Shown: positions 17,154 to 25,452, counted from the stretch's first letter. The stretch: DNA of 35,085 bases from Rhodospirillaceae bacterium (GCA_018660305.1 JABJKO010000184.1:1-35085), one strand, 5' to 3'. The notes: generated from the sequence alone by a model not told the origin. Numbers and translations are program-made.

Positions 17154-17531
17154 TTAGGCTTTGGAGAAACCGCCGCGCGGGACGGGAGGGTCGGCATCCA
17201 GATAGGGGGACCGAAGCATCGCATCATCGCCAGCCTGCAATCGGAGGCGGTGAGAGACGGTATTATATGTTGCGACGTAAAAAAATGTGCCGACAAAGGA
17301 CGGGGTGCAGGAAGCAGACCCGCAATGCGTTAAAGCGTGTCCGATACCGGAATGATCCTCCGGCACCGGGTCGTCGTGATGGTTCGTGGAAGATTGGGAA
17401 TCATGTTCCTGAGCGTGTCCGTCTCCGGCAAAGGCGTAGGGTCCCAAAAAAACCGAGAGAACAAGCAGGGCGGACAACAATGACCGCCATGTCATCGCCG
17501 CTGGCTTCAGATGCTGTGCTGAGCGCGCCAA
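17154..17531 (-). CDS. Small exported His/Cys-containing protein, function unknown
   Basis: About 125 residues. A hydrophobic segment (WRSLLSALLVLSVFLGPYAFAG) looks like a signal peptide or anchor. It is followed by a His/Asp-rich stretch (HAQEHDSQSSTNHHDDPVPEDHSGIGHALTHCGSASC), with a Cys pair as CGSASC, and a C-terminus ending DADPPVPRGGF. I chose the TTG at 17531 because a GGAGG lies 9 nt upstream; an ATG at 17495, directly before the hydrophobic segment, is an alternative. It is the first gene of the cupredoxin-copA-copB run. His and Cys content suggests a metal-binding accessory protein, but I do not recognise a characterised family. Confidence 0.6.
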   Translation of the reverse strand: MARSAQHLKPAAMTWRSLLSALLVLSVFLGPYAFAGDGHAQEHDSQSSTNHHDDPVPEDHSGIGHALTHCGSASCTPSFVGTFFYVATYNTVSHRLRLQAGDDAMLRSPYLDADPPVPRGGFSKA

Positions 17532-17584
17532 CCTGTTAATCCTCCGCAAATGCCATTACTGACACCGTACCATGACTGACATCG

Positions 17585-17613
17585 TAGATGGGTATCCAAT
17601 ACAGGGACGTCAA
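17585..17613 (-). promoter_or_regulatory. Candidate promoter of the cupredoxin-copA-copB run
   Basis: In the 102-bp gap before the small exported protein, the minus strand has TTGACG (17608-17613) and a weak -10-like CATCTA 17 bp away (17585-17590). A small palindrome, GTATTGGATAC, lies in the spacer. The CCTCC/GGAGG dyad seen at the other copper promoters is absent. Assignment is tentative. Confidence 0.3.
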
Positions 17614-17633
17614 GCATTCCGGTTCCTCGTGCA

Positions 17634-18110
17634 TTAGCGGGCGCCGCGGTGTTGGCGGTTGACGGCTTTGTGACGCTCACGGATGGTGGCAGGCCACTGG
17701 CTTTTTATATAAGTCAGCACGGCCCAGATATCCTCATCCGAAAATTTTTCCCCGAATGCCGGCATATTTGACTGCGATCTCTTGGGACTCGCCTGCAGAC
17801 GTCCATACTTGGTGATTTCAAACAGCAGGCTATCCGCATGATGCCAGGTGTGACCGGTGGCATCGTGCGGCGGCGCTGGAAAGCTGCCGTTGGCCAGAGG
17901 CCGACGCCAGGCAGGCGTCTGGCCTTCGCGGTTCTTGCCGTGGCAGGCCGCGCATTCCTGTGCATAAAGGGTTTTTCCCCGCTCCACAAAAGCCGCGTTG
18001 TCGATATCGGTGCCGCCGTGCGTCGTGTTGCCGCCAAAACCGAACCACCAGAGCCCCGCTCCCGTCAGCAAAACCAGTATAAGGACAATCGTGATAGTCG
18101 TTCTGTTCAC
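17634..18110 (-). CDS. Membrane-anchored or exported c-type cytochrome (single heme)
   Basis: 158 residues. The N-terminal hydrophobic segment (TTITIVLILVLLTGAGLWWFGF) is followed by a class I cytochrome c domain with CAACHG as heme-binding motif and a distal Met in SQSNMPAFGEKFSDEDIWAVLTYIKSQWP. The GTG at 18110 overlaps the cueR-type stop codon by 4 bp (GTGA), which fixes the start and shows translational coupling. It is therefore likely induced with the regulator. Role unknown; a c-type cytochrome directly behind a copper sensor suggests electron transfer linked to copper oxidation or repair of copper-stressed respiration (inference). Confidence 0.87.
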   Translation of the reverse strand: MNRTTITIVLILVLLTGAGLWWFGFGGNTTHGGTDIDNAAFVERGKTLYAQECAACHGKNREGQTPAWRRPLANGSFPAPPHDATGHTWHHADSLLFEITKYGRLQASPKRSQSNMPAFGEKFSDEDIWAVLTYIKSQWPATIRERHKAVNRQHRGAR

Positions 18111-18502
18111 GTGAGCGCTCCGCCCGCCAGATCGTTGAGAATGGGGCAATCGGGCCGGTCGTCTCCGTGGCACGATTCCGCCAAATGGCCCAGCGTATGG
18201 CGCAGGCTCTGAAGTTCGCCCAGCTTGCGATCGATATCGGCAATCCGATCTAGCGCCAGTTTCTTGACGTTGGCGCTGGCCCGGCCCTTGTCTTCATAGA
18301 GAGACAGCAGGGAACGGCAATCCTCGATGGAAAATCCCAGCCCGCGGGAGCGCTGAAGAAACGCCAGCTTGTGGAGATCGGCGGCGTCATATTGACGGTA
18401 GCCATTTCCCCCGCGCGCCGGCGCGACCAGTCCGATTTCCTCGTAGTAGCGGATGGTCTTGACGGGCAATCCCGACTGTTCCGCTGCTTGTCCGATATTC
18501 AT
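18107..18502 (-). CDS. cueR: MerR-family Cu(I)-responsive transcriptional regulator (CueR/HmrR-type)
   Basis: 131 residues. The N-terminal winged helix (MNIGQAAEQSGLPVKTIRYYEEIGLV) is followed by a dimerisation helix and a metal loop, CHGDDRPDC, with Cys111 and Cys119 separated by seven residues as in E. coli CueR (Cys112/Cys120). A Ser occupies the position that is Cys in divalent-metal and mercury sensors (SANVKKLA region), which favours a monovalent-ion sensor. Of two adjacent ATGs, the second (18502) is better spaced from GAGAGG. Its own promoter has the 19-bp spacer and dyad typical of autoregulation. It probably also controls the ATPase and Met-rich protein promoters nearby. Confidence 0.92.
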   Translation of the reverse strand: MNIGQAAEQSGLPVKTIRYYEEIGLVAPARGGNGYRQYDAADLHKLAFLQRSRGLGFSIEDCRSLLSLYEDKGRASANVKKLALDRIADIDRKLGELQSLRHTLGHLAESCHGDDRPDCPILNDLAGGALT

Positions 18503-18531
18503 CATCGCCTCTCGGGGACATTTGAGGCCTA

Positions 18532-18562
18532 AACATAATCCCTCCAGTCACTGGAGGGTCAA
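18532..18562 (-). promoter_or_regulatory. CueR-type promoter and operator of cueR-cytochrome c
   Basis: On the minus strand, TTGACC (-35, 18557-18562), a 19-bp spacer and TATGTT (-10, 18532-18537). The spacer contains a perfect 9-1-9 dyad, CCCTCCAGT G ACTGGAGGG (18540-18558). An over-long 19-bp spacer with a central dyad is the hallmark of MerR-family activation by DNA untwisting. Confidence 0.88.
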
Positions 18563-18633
18563 GTTTTTTCTAATTTCTATGGAATTATCGTGATTTCAAC
18601 CGGTTAATTGGGTTGTTCCCAGGTAGAGGACCT

Positions 18634-19212
18634 CTATTCGGCGGGGGTGACGCCATCGAGAAAACATATCCAATGTTCAGGAAGGCCATGTGACCGCGCG
18701 CCTTCACGCAGCAGCGTCAGATAACGAAGCGATGGTTTCCCGTCCTGCGGCAGACCATCGGCTATGTAGGCGGTGGCAATGATCTCCTTACCATTTGCAT
18801 CCTGCATGGCCAGTTCATGCGGCCGATAGCGCGGTCCGGGAATCCCTTCGCTCGCATTGAGGCGGACCAGGTCGCGCCGGCTGATGCAATAGAGGACACC
18901 CCATACTTCCGCGCTTTCATCGGGGCTTATATTGGCCGGTGCGGCCCGGCCCTTTGGGCGGCCTTCCAGATTGAAGCGCAGACGGTAGCCGGAGAGCCGG
19001 CCCGCCCGCGATTCCACCGGACGCATGCGGCGCCGTTCTATAAAGGCGCTATGGTGCATATTGGCGCCAAACGCAAAATACCAAACCAGCTCATCGGGGC
19101 GGCCATCGAGCTTCAATCCCTTATGGCGATACCACGCCCGCGCAAGAGGCCAGACGTGAATGGCGGAGGTTACGCAGGCGCGTCGCAGGGTGCGTCGGGC
19201 GCCGCGCCACAT
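18634..19212 (-). CDS. Gamma-glutamylcyclotransferase-like protein
   Basis: 192 residues. The motif YFAFGANM (residues 45-52) is the substrate-binding YxSxxS/YGSNxx-type loop of the GGCT/AIG2 fold, followed by LSGYRLRFNLEG and EVWGVLYCISRRDLVRLNASEG, the typical strand and catalytic Glu region. Enzymes with this fold release 5-oxoproline from gamma-glutamyl peptides, in the ChaC branch from glutathione. The ATG at 19212 overlaps the MFS stop (TGATG), preceded by GGAG inside the MFS gene, so the genes are coupled. Being the last gene of the copper ATPase operon suggests a link to thiol or glutathione turnover under copper stress; this is inference. Confidence 0.82.
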   Translation of the reverse strand: MWRGARRTLRRACVTSAIHVWPLARAWYRHKGLKLDGRPDELVWYFAFGANMHHSAFIERRRMRPVESRAGRLSGYRLRFNLEGRPKGRAAPANISPDESAEVWGVLYCISRRDLVRLNASEGIPGPRYRPHELAMQDANGKEIIATAYIADGLPQDGKPSLRYLTLLREGARSHGLPEHWICFLDGVTPAE

Positions 19213-20492
19213 CAGGGTTGCTCCAGGCGGGATAGCCGGAAATAAAGCACAAGTTGCAAGAGGGCGGTGGCGGACGCCGCGGCAAATACCGCTTCCAGCG
19301 CCAGCACATCGGCTATCGCGGCCCCCACCAGTGGCAGCAAGGCTGCGGGCGAGGCGAGGGTGTTGAAATAGGACGAGTAGGCGGGCCGCCGGTCATCGGG
19401 CGAGATTTCCATGAGATAGCCGAGATACCCGATGGTCATTCCGTTTACCAGCATGCCGATGACGGCGAAAAGGGCCACAAACACGATGATAATTTCCGTT
19501 CTGGAATAACCGGCGGCGAAGACCAGGATCACAATAGCGGCGAGAGGAACGGCCAACCGCAACCAGGCTACGGTCTGTAACAGCACCAGCTTGCCATGGC
19601 GATCGCCGATGTTGCCCCATAAGGCGTTTGAGACCAGCGACCCGGCCGTTTGCGCACCGAGCAGGAGGCCCACATCTGTCACGCCGAGACCGGCCCCGGT
19701 GGCGGCAACGACGAAAAAGGGGAGCGCCATGAGGGTCGCTCCGGAACACCATTGGGTATAGAGGAACAAGCGGAACCTTTCATCGGATCGGTAGACATCC
19801 GCACCTTCCTTTAGGAACTGCCGGAACGGTGACCGTTTGTCGGACGTCGTCGGTGGCGTCGGCGGCTCACCCGCCGAAACGAAACTGATGGAAGAGACGA
19901 TCATGAGAGCCGCCGCGACGCCGAAAATGATGGCATGGGCGGCTATGTAGGATTCGGTTGCCAGCAGATTGTCGATGAAAGCGGCGACTGCCAGCGCCAG
20001 CAACCCGCCGCCGAAAAACCGCCATGCCAGCATTCGGCTGCGCTGCTCGGAGGGGATCGAGCGGCCGACAATGTCGTTATAGGGCACGGCAACGATGCCG
20101 CTGACAAAGGCATAAGCCGTCCATAAAACCAGGAACCCGATGGCGATCCATAAATCGCTCACGATGCCGGCAAATGCCAGCAACAGGGCGATCAGCGCCA
20201 GACAGCCCGCCCTGCCGAACGCACCCACCACATAGTAGGGCATGCGGCGCTCGGCGTGCTGGGCCAGAAAACCGATGATGAGCTGAGGCACCAGCCAGCC
20301 GAGCCGGAGAACCGCGCTAGCAGCACCCACCGCATAGACGCTCCCCGTAAGATGGTTGACCAGGCTCGCGACAATGGTCGCGGAATCCACCGCCGACGAG
20401 CCGGCCTGAAACGACGCACCGGCGCCGGCGATTTTCCAGAAAGCCCGCCCGCGGCGCCGCTCCTGAGTGTTGGGCGAGGTATCAGGGGCCAT
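19212..20492 (-). CDS. Major facilitator superfamily transporter
   Basis: 426 residues with about twelve hydrophobic helices and a central hydrophilic loop (residues 205-230, SAGEPPTPPTTSDKRSPFRQF). The first half has LGWLVPQLIIGFLAQHAERRMPYYVVGAFGR, an MFS motif A-like loop; the second half has GNIGDRHGKLVLLQ, its symmetry mate. Substrate cannot be predicted. It overlaps the upstream flippase-like gene by 11 bp and the downstream gamma-glutamylcyclotransferase gene by 1 bp, so the three are a tightly packed unit behind the copper ATPase. ATG at 20492. Confidence 0.88.
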   Translation of the reverse strand: MAPDTSPNTQERRRGRAFWKIAGAGASFQAGSSAVDSATIVASLVNHLTGSVYAVGAASAVLRLGWLVPQLIIGFLAQHAERRMPYYVVGAFGRAGCLALIALLLAFAGIVSDLWIAIGFLVLWTAYAFVSGIVAVPYNDIVGRSIPSEQRSRMLAWRFFGGGLLALAVAAFIDNLLATESYIAAHAIIFGVAAALMIVSSISFVSAGEPPTPPTTSDKRSPFRQFLKEGADVYRSDERFRLFLYTQWCSGATLMALPFFVVAATGAGLGVTDVGLLLGAQTAGSLVSNALWGNIGDRHGKLVLLQTVAWLRLAVPLAAIVILVFAAGYSRTEIIIVFVALFAVIGMLVNGMTIGYLGYLMEISPDDRRPAYSSYFNTLASPAALLPLVGAAIADVLALEAVFAAASATALLQLVLYFRLSRLEQP

Positions 20493-21543
20493 CGGGTCCT
20501 GCCTCTAACTGACGGGCTGCCTTAATATCGACCCCGCTTCGCCACAGATACAATAATCCGATGCCCACCATCAGGACGATAGAGAAACCATGATTGAACA
20601 GGATCATCGCCAGGGCCTGTTCGTCGGGAACGCCGAGAAGGTTGAGCGCGAAGCCGGCGCCAAGGACGAACCCGCCGGGCACTCGAATAAAGCGCGCCAG
20701 CACCAGCGCGAAACCGGCGACGACCATGACCAGAAAATAATCGAGCGGCGCCAGGACGATACCCACCGCGAGGCCGGCCCAGACGAAATGGGTCGCGGCT
20801 ATTATCTTCATCAGAATACTGGCCAGAATGGCGCCCGCCTGGCGGGACCGTGCGCGTGGCCAGACGATGCCCTGCAGAATTGCCGTCCGTAATCCGGCCA
20901 GCCGGCCGCTTCCCTTCGTGCCCACCCAATCGATCCACCGGCTGATCCGGCTTGAATCCCGCGTCAAGGGCGACCGGCTCAGGAACAGGACGGCCAGCAG
21001 GCCGGCGAACAGGGCGAGGTTCAGACCGCCAGCCAGCACTATGGCGAAATGGAGATCGCCTTCCACATTGGGGATCTGTCCAAACACGGCAATCAGCGCC
21101 GCGATCAGGGCGAAGACGATGCCATCGAGAAAACGCTCGATGGCGGTTGTCATGAGGACAGCCATCCAGCGCAAATTTTCCAGTCTTGCGATCAGCCAGG
21201 ACCGCACCAGCGGGCTAACGCCAACGGGGATAAGAATTCCGACGCCGTATCCGGCGAGGATCGCGCCAAACAGCCTGACCGCCGAGACCGGCTTCAAATC
21301 GTACAGAATTTGCCGCCATTTCCAGCCCCGCGTTAGCTGCTCCAGCAGAATGGTTCCCATAAGCACGGCGAGCCAACCCGCGTTGGCACTCGACAGGGCA
21401 TTTAAAAACCGGTCGAAATCCAGCCCGCGATATAACCAGAAGAGAACGGCAAGCGCACCAGCGGCGCCCACCCCGGGTATGAGCCAGCGCACCAAAATTC
21501 GATGACCGGATTTCGTGTGCTCAGGTTCCCGAGTTCCGGTCAA
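20482..21543 (-). CDS. Lysylphosphatidylglycerol synthase TM-region / YbhN-family (UPF0104) membrane protein
   Basis: 353 residues with eight or so membrane helices. The sequence LIPVGVSPLVRSWLIARLENLRWMAVLMTTAIERFLDGIVF matches the conserved core of the AglD/MprF-type flippase fold (E-R-x-x-D motif in the membrane). Only the integral-membrane part is present; the catalytic tRNA-dependent transferase domain of full MprF is absent. The start is a TTG at 21543 with CCGGAG 8 nt upstream. It lies 27 bp after the copper ATPase gene and overlaps the MFS gene. Lipid or isoprenoid-linked translocation is the family expectation; its role in a copper operon is unknown. Confidence 0.83.
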   Translation of the reverse strand: MTGTREPEHTKSGHRILVRWLIPGVGAAGALAVLFWLYRGLDFDRFLNALSSANAGWLAVLMGTILLEQLTRGWKWRQILYDLKPVSAVRLFGAILAGYGVGILIPVGVSPLVRSWLIARLENLRWMAVLMTTAIERFLDGIVFALIAALIAVFGQIPNVEGDLHFAIVLAGGLNLALFAGLLAVLFLSRSPLTRDSSRISRWIDWVGTKGSGRLAGLRTAILQGIVWPRARSRQAGAILASILMKIIAATHFVWAGLAVGIVLAPLDYFLVMVVAGFALVLARFIRVPGGFVLGAGFALNLLGVPDEQALAMILFNHGFSIVLMVGIGLLYLWRSGVDIKAARQLEAGPDGP

Positions 21544-21570
21544 AATATCACTCCGGAACGAAAAGCAGGC

Positions 21571-23940
21571 TCATTCGAGAGAGGCGGTCCTTAACCGCAG
21601 GGCATTGCTGACCACCGATATGGATGACAGGCTCATGGCGGCTGCCGCGATCATGGGTGAAATCAGGATGCCGAAGAACGGAAACAGGATGCCTGCCGCG
21701 ACCGGCACGCCCGCCGTGTTGTAAATCAGCGCGAAGAACAAATTCTGCTTGATATTCCGCATGGTCGCCCGGGAAAGCCGCCGGGCCCGCACAATGCCGT
21801 TTAGGTCGCCCTTGACCAGCGTGAAGCCCGCACTTTCGATGGCAACGTCGGCGCCGGTTCCCATGGCGATCCCAACATCGGCCTGCGCCAGCGCGGGAGC
21901 GTCATTGACGCCGTCGCCGGCCATGGCGACCTTGCGGCCCTCGGCCTGCAACTCCTTGATGATCCGCGCCTTGTCTTCGGGCAGGACGTCGGCGCGAATT
22001 TCGTCGATCCCGAGCTTCGCGGCCACCGCCAGGGCGGTCCGCTCGTTATCGCCGGTCGCCATGACAATGCGGAAACCGGCCGCGTGGAGGGCTTTAAGCG
22101 CTTCGGGCGTGGTCTCCTTCACCGGATCGGCGACGCTGACAAGCCCGGCGATTTTGTTCTCCACGATGACGAACATCACCGTCTCGCCTTCGTCGCGCCT
22201 TGCATTGGCGGTCTCCGCCAGACCGCCGCCATCGAGGCCCAGATCCGCGACCAGTCTGGCATTGCCGAGGGCGACCGCTTTGCCATTCACAACGCCCTTT
22301 ACGCCCTTGCCGGTGACGGCCTCGAAATCATCCGTCCTGGCCAGTTCAATGCCGCGCTCTTCGGCGCCGGCGACGATCGCCTCGGCCAGCGGATGTTCCG
22401 ATCCACGTTCCAGACTGGCGGCGAGACGCAGCACTTCGGCCTCGTCATAACCGGTCTCCGGGAGGACGGCGATGAGCTTGGGTTTTCCGACGGTTAATGT
22501 GCCCGTCTTGTCGATCATCAGCGTGTCGACTTTGGCAAACCGCTCCAGGGCCTCGGCGTTCTTGATCAGGACACCGGCCTGCGCGCCGCGGCCGGTCGCC
22601 GTCATGATGGACATGGGGGTGGCCAGACCCAGTGCGCAGGGGCAGGCGATGATCAGCACCGCCACCGCGTTTACCAGGGCATAGGACAGAGCGGGCACCG
22701 GCCCCCAGATAGCCCAGACGGCGAAGCTGAGGAGGGCGATCAGGATGACGGCCGGCACAAACAATCCGGCCACTGAATCGGCGAGCTTCTGAATGGGCGC
22801 GCGGCTGCGCTGCGCATTGGCAACCATCTCGACGATCTGGCTGAGCATGGTGTCGGCGCCGACCCTTCTTGCCTCCATTACCAGACTGCCGGTACCGTTC
22901 ATGGTAGCGCCGGTCACGTCATCGCCGGCTGTTTTTTCAACAGGTATGGGCTCGCCCGAAATCATCGATTCGTCGATTGACGAGCGGCCTTCGACGACAA
23001 CGCCGTCAACGGGCACCTTGTCGCCCGGGCGCACGCGCAGGCGATCGCCGACTTTGACATCCTCAAGCGGAATTTCATCCTCGCTGCCGTCGGCCCGAAG
23101 GATACGGGCGGTCTTGGCGGCAAGGTCGAGCAGGGCCCGTATGGCCGCACCGGTGCGCTCGCGGGCGCCCAATTCCATTATCTGACCAAGCAGGACGAGC
23201 ACGATGATAACCGCACCGGCTTCGAAATAGACTCCCACATGGCCCTGCGCGTCGCGAAAGCCTTCTGGAAAGACTTCCGGCGCCAGAACGGCAACGATGC
23301 TGAACCCGAAGGCCGAGCCAACGCCCATCCCGATCAAGGTGAACATATTGAGGTTGCGGCTGACAATGGATCGCCAGGCGCGTCCGAAAAACGGCGCACC
23401 GCACCATAGGATAACAGGTGTTCCAAGGGCGAGTTCGAGCCAGGGAGCTAGCCCTTCACCGACCCATTCCCGAGCCGGAATTCCGATTAAAGGCCCCATC
23501 GCCAGAAGCAGCAGGGGGATCGTGAGGGCCGCGCCAAGCCAGAATCGCCGCCTGAAATCCACCAGTTCCGGGTTCGGCCCTTCATCGCCCGTCGGCACGC
23601 CCATCGGTTCGAGCGCCATGCCGCAGATGGGGCAGGTACCGGGACCTTCCTGAATGATCTCGGGATCCATCGGGCAGGTATATAGCGTGCCCGAGGGGAG
23701 AGACTGGTCGATTTTTTTATGGGTGCCGGAAAGGTAGTGGTCCGGATCGGCGGCGAATTTGTCGTGGCAGCCCTGGCTGCAAAAATGGTAATCGGCACCG
23801 TCATGTCTATGGGACGGTTTGTTGGCCGTGAGGTCGACCGTCATGCCGCAAACCGGATCTAAACTCGTTGCGGACTCCGTAATGTCCGTTGGTTTAGCGG
23901 ATGTTCCCTCCGTGCGATCCAAAATCAGCCCTCTCCTCAT
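21571..23940 (-). CDS. copA: Cu+-exporting P1B-type ATPase with N-terminal YHS and heavy-metal-binding domains
   Basis: 789 residues, inner-membrane copper exporter. The N-terminus has a YHS domain (residues 28-72, DPVCGM...[12 protein letters not shown]) and a zinc-ribbon-like heavy-metal motif (YTCPMDPE...GTCPICGM, residues 88-108) instead of CxxC ferredoxin-like HMA domains. The core has the actuator SGEP (residues 328-331), the ion site CPC (433-435), the phosphorylated Asp477 in DKTGTLT, the SEHPLAEAI loop and [14 protein letters not shown]. Eight membrane helices are expected. This CopB/CopA-2-like layout occurs in Cu exporters, including those supplying cytochrome oxidase. A CueR-type promoter lies upstream, and three membrane or enzyme genes follow in an apparent operon. 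Confidence 0.95.
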   Translation of the reverse strand: MRRGLILDRTEGTSAKPTDITESATSLDPVCGMTVDLTANKPSHRHDGADYHFCSQGCHDKFAADPDHYLSGTHKKIDQSLPSGTLYTCPMDPEIIQEGPGTCPICGMALEPMGVPTGDEGPNPELVDFRRRFWLGAALTIPLLLLAMGPLIGIPAREWVGEGLAPWLELALGTPVILWCGAPFFGRAWRSIVSRNLNMFTLIGMGVGSAFGFSIVAVLAPEVFPEGFRDAQGHVGVYFEAGAVIIVLVLLGQIMELGARERTGAAIRALLDLAAKTARILRADGSEDEIPLEDVKVGDRLRVRPGDKVPVDGVVVEGRSSIDESMISGEPIPVEKTAGDDVTGATMNGTGSLVMEARRVGADTMLSQIVEMVANAQRSRAPIQKLADSVAGLFVPAVILIALLSFAVWAIWGPVPALSYALVNAVAVLIIACPCALGLATPMSIMTATGRGAQAGVLIKNAEALERFAKVDTLMIDKTGTLTVGKPKLIAVLPETGYDEAEVLRLAASLERGSEHPLAEAIVAGAEERGIELARTDDFEAVTGKGVKGVVNGKAVALGNARLVADLGLDGGGLAETANARRDEGETVMFVIVENKIAGLVSVADPVKETTPEALKALHAAGFRIVMATGDNERTALAVAAKLGIDEIRADVLPEDKARIIKELQAEGRKVAMAGDGVNDAPALAQADVGIAMGTGADVAIESAGFTLVKGDLNGIVRARRLSRATMRNIKQNLFFALIYNTAGVPVAAGILFPFFGILISPMIAAAAMSLSSISVVSNALRLRTASLE

Positions 23941-23963
23941 TGCCTGATACGCCGCTCATATAA

Positions 23964-23994
23964 AATGTAATGCCTCCGGTGACGGGAGGGTCAA
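23964..23994 (-). promoter_or_regulatory. CueR-type promoter of the copper ATPase operon
   Basis: On the minus strand, TTGACC (-35, 23989-23994), a 19-bp spacer and TACATT (-10, 23964-23969). The spacer includes the dyad CCTCCCG TCA CCGGAGG (23973-23989) with one mismatch, closely matching the operator upstream of cueR. The -10 lies 24 bp from the ATPase ATG. Confidence 0.86.
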
Positions 23995-24085
23995 GAGGCC
24001 ATTGTGCCGCGACCGCCACGCAATTCAGGGTCATCCGGCCGTCAGCACAAACATTCCGGACGCTGAATGTACGGAATTCTCCTTA

Positions 24086-24116
24086 TTGATCCTCCCCCCG
24101 GTGGAGACCCTATCTA
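24086..24116 (+). promoter_or_regulatory. CueR-type promoter of the Met-rich protein operon
   Basis: On the plus strand, TTGATC (-35, 24086-24091), a 19-bp spacer and TATCTA (-10, 24111-24116). A CCTCC..GGAG dyad (24091-24107) is placed as in the two other copper promoters, with two mismatches. It faces away from the ATPase promoter and would give a 5' leader of about 75 nt. Confidence 0.8.
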
Positions 24117-24198
24117 CTAAGCAGCCGGACCGGTGGAATGGCGAGGAACCATATAACCAGTCCCCACTGGTTTTGATGATAACGCAAAGGAGAAGACC

Positions 24199-24636
24199 AT
24201 GTTGACAGCCTACAAACTCATTCCCCTCGTTGCCCTGCTTGCAATGGCGGCGCCCGGCATACAGGCCCAGCAAATGCCCAAGGCGGACGGCATGCAGCAA
24301 CGTTTCGAACAGATGGACCGCAAAATGGAAGATGCGCAAAAATCCCATGGGGCGGAGCGCAGCGGACACATGCATGAACATATGAAGATGATGCATAAGC
24401 AGATGCAGGCCATGCACGGCATGATGGGCGGTGGCATGCCCGCCATGGGAATGGGCTCGGGTGGCCAGATGGGCAGCGGACCGCATGGACCCGGTGGTCA
24501 GATGGGTGGCCAGATGGGCGGGAGCGGTGATCAAATGATGCAGCACATGCAAAGCCGCATGGACATGATGCAGAAGATGATGGAGCAAATGCAGAAACAG
24601 CATGAGCTGCTGTTAAAGGACGGTGAGGGCAAATGA
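24199..24636 (+). CDS. Exported Met/Gly/Gln/His-rich protein, probable copper binder
   Basis: 145 residues. The signal peptide (MLTAYKLIPLVALLAMAAPGIQA) is followed by a low-complexity mature chain dominated by Met, Gln, Gly and His: HMHEHMKMMHKQMQAMHGMMGGG, then GGQMGGQMGG and a helical C-terminus QMMQHMQSRMDMMQKMMEQMQKQ. It contains no Cys. Met clusters with nearby His favour periplasmic Cu(I) binding. ATG at 24199 follows AAAGGAGAAGACC. A CueR-type promoter lies upstream, supporting copper induction. I know of no named family beyond generic Met-rich periplasmic copper proteins; function is inferred from composition and promoter. Confidence 0.82.
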   Translation: MLTAYKLIPLVALLAMAAPGIQAQQMPKADGMQQRFEQMDRKMEDAQKSHGAERSGHMHEHMKMMHKQMQAMHGMMGGGMPAMGMGSGGQMGSGPHGPGGQMGGQMGGSGDQMMQHMQSRMDMMQKMMEQMQKQHELLLKDGEGK

Positions 24637-24716
24637 TTCTCGAAGTATAGCGCCTTTGACGCCATAAACTGCAAGAAGGCCGTCGGTCGGATGAGATCCA
24701 TGTGTTGGAGGAGCCG

Positions 24717-24950
24717 ATGAATGATCTTCTGAAATCACGGGCCGGCGTTGTTTTGCTAATCTTTCTTGCGATCGGCGGCTTCCTTCTAGTCTTCGAACAT
24801 CGCGCGCATATCTTCACGGGCAACGCAATTCTTATGGCGCTATTGCTTCTCTGTCCGCTGATGCACTTATTCATGCGTTGCGGTCATGAACGCGACAGGT
24901 CCGCTCGGAAGACGAAGAAGGCAAAAAACGATCAAGGCAATAATGAATGA
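24717..24950 (+). CDS. DUF2933-type small membrane protein
   Basis: 77 residues with two hydrophobic helices joined by a conserved FEHRAHIFTGN loop, then LLLLCPLMHLFMRCGHE, the DUF2933 signature (PF11666), and a Lys/Asp-rich cytoplasmic tail. GGAGGAG lies directly before the ATG at 24717, clearly marking the start; the frame extends a few codons upstream with no better start. DUF2933 proteins commonly occur with heavy-metal ATPases and copper genes, but their function is not established. The CPLMHLFMxxxH motif carries potential metal ligands at the membrane face. Likely cotranscribed with the Met-rich gene (80-bp gap) and the cytochrome gene. Confidence 0.85.
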   Translation: MNDLLKSRAGVVLLIFLAIGGFLLVFEHRAHIFTGNAILMALLLLCPLMHLFMRCGHERDRSARKTKKAKNDQGNNE

Positions 24951-25020
24951 GTAAGGTATGGCTGTTTGGATAATCCTGAGACGCATGAGCCATACTATTT
25001 TGAATGGAAATGTCAGAAAT

Positions 25021-25452
25021 ATGAGAATTATCCAGATCGCAGCGAAATTCGGAGTAGCCGGCCTGTTTCTAGGCGGTTTAGCCCTTGTCGCGGGGGACAT
25101 GGCAGGGGCGGCAGGTCAAAGCCGTCCTGCAAAATTAGTGGTGCCTGAATTGTCGGATTTGGCGAAAACGGGAAATGCGGCCTTTGACCAGACGTGCGCC
25201 AAATGCCACGGAACACATGGTGTGGGTACCGACAAAGGGCCACCTCTACTGCATCCGGTCTATAACCCTGGTCACCATGGCGATGCCGCCTTTTACCGCG
25301 CAGTCAAAAGTGGTTCGCGCCAGCACCACTGGCGGTTTGGCAATATGCCGCCGCAACCGCATATAACCGAAAAGCAGATCGGGGCGATCATTCGATACGT
25401 CCGCGAGATACAAGAGGCCAATGGCATCGTCTTTCGCCGGCATCGGATGTGA
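25021..25452 (+). CDS. Exported c-type cytochrome (single heme)
   Basis: 143 residues from ATG 25021, which gives a clean signal peptide (MRIIQIAAKFGVAGLFLGGLALVAG). In-frame ATGs at 24958 and 24985 add an N-terminal stretch and cannot be excluded. One heme motif, CAKCHG, is present in the mature part, followed by GTDKGPPLLHPVYNPGHHGDAAFYRAVKSG and a probable axial Met in RFGNMPPQPHITEKQIGAIIRYVREIQ. This is a class I cytochrome c related to those seen with copper-resistance modules. It is the third gene behind a CueR-type promoter and parallels the cytochrome coupled to cueR at 17634-18110. Confidence 0.87.
   Translation: MRIIQIAAKFGVAGLFLGGLALVAGDMAGAAGQSRPAKLVVPELSDLAKTGNAAFDQTCAKCHGTHGVGTDKGPPLLHPVYNPGHHGDAAFYRAVKSGSRQHHWRFGNMPPQPHITEKQIGAIIRYVREIQEANGIVFRRHRM

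Noticed and set aside
24270..24600. Low-complexity segment that might be non-coding repeat DNA
   Set aside because: The plus frame has a signal peptide, ribosome binding site and CueR-type promoter; the minus His-rich frame has none of these.
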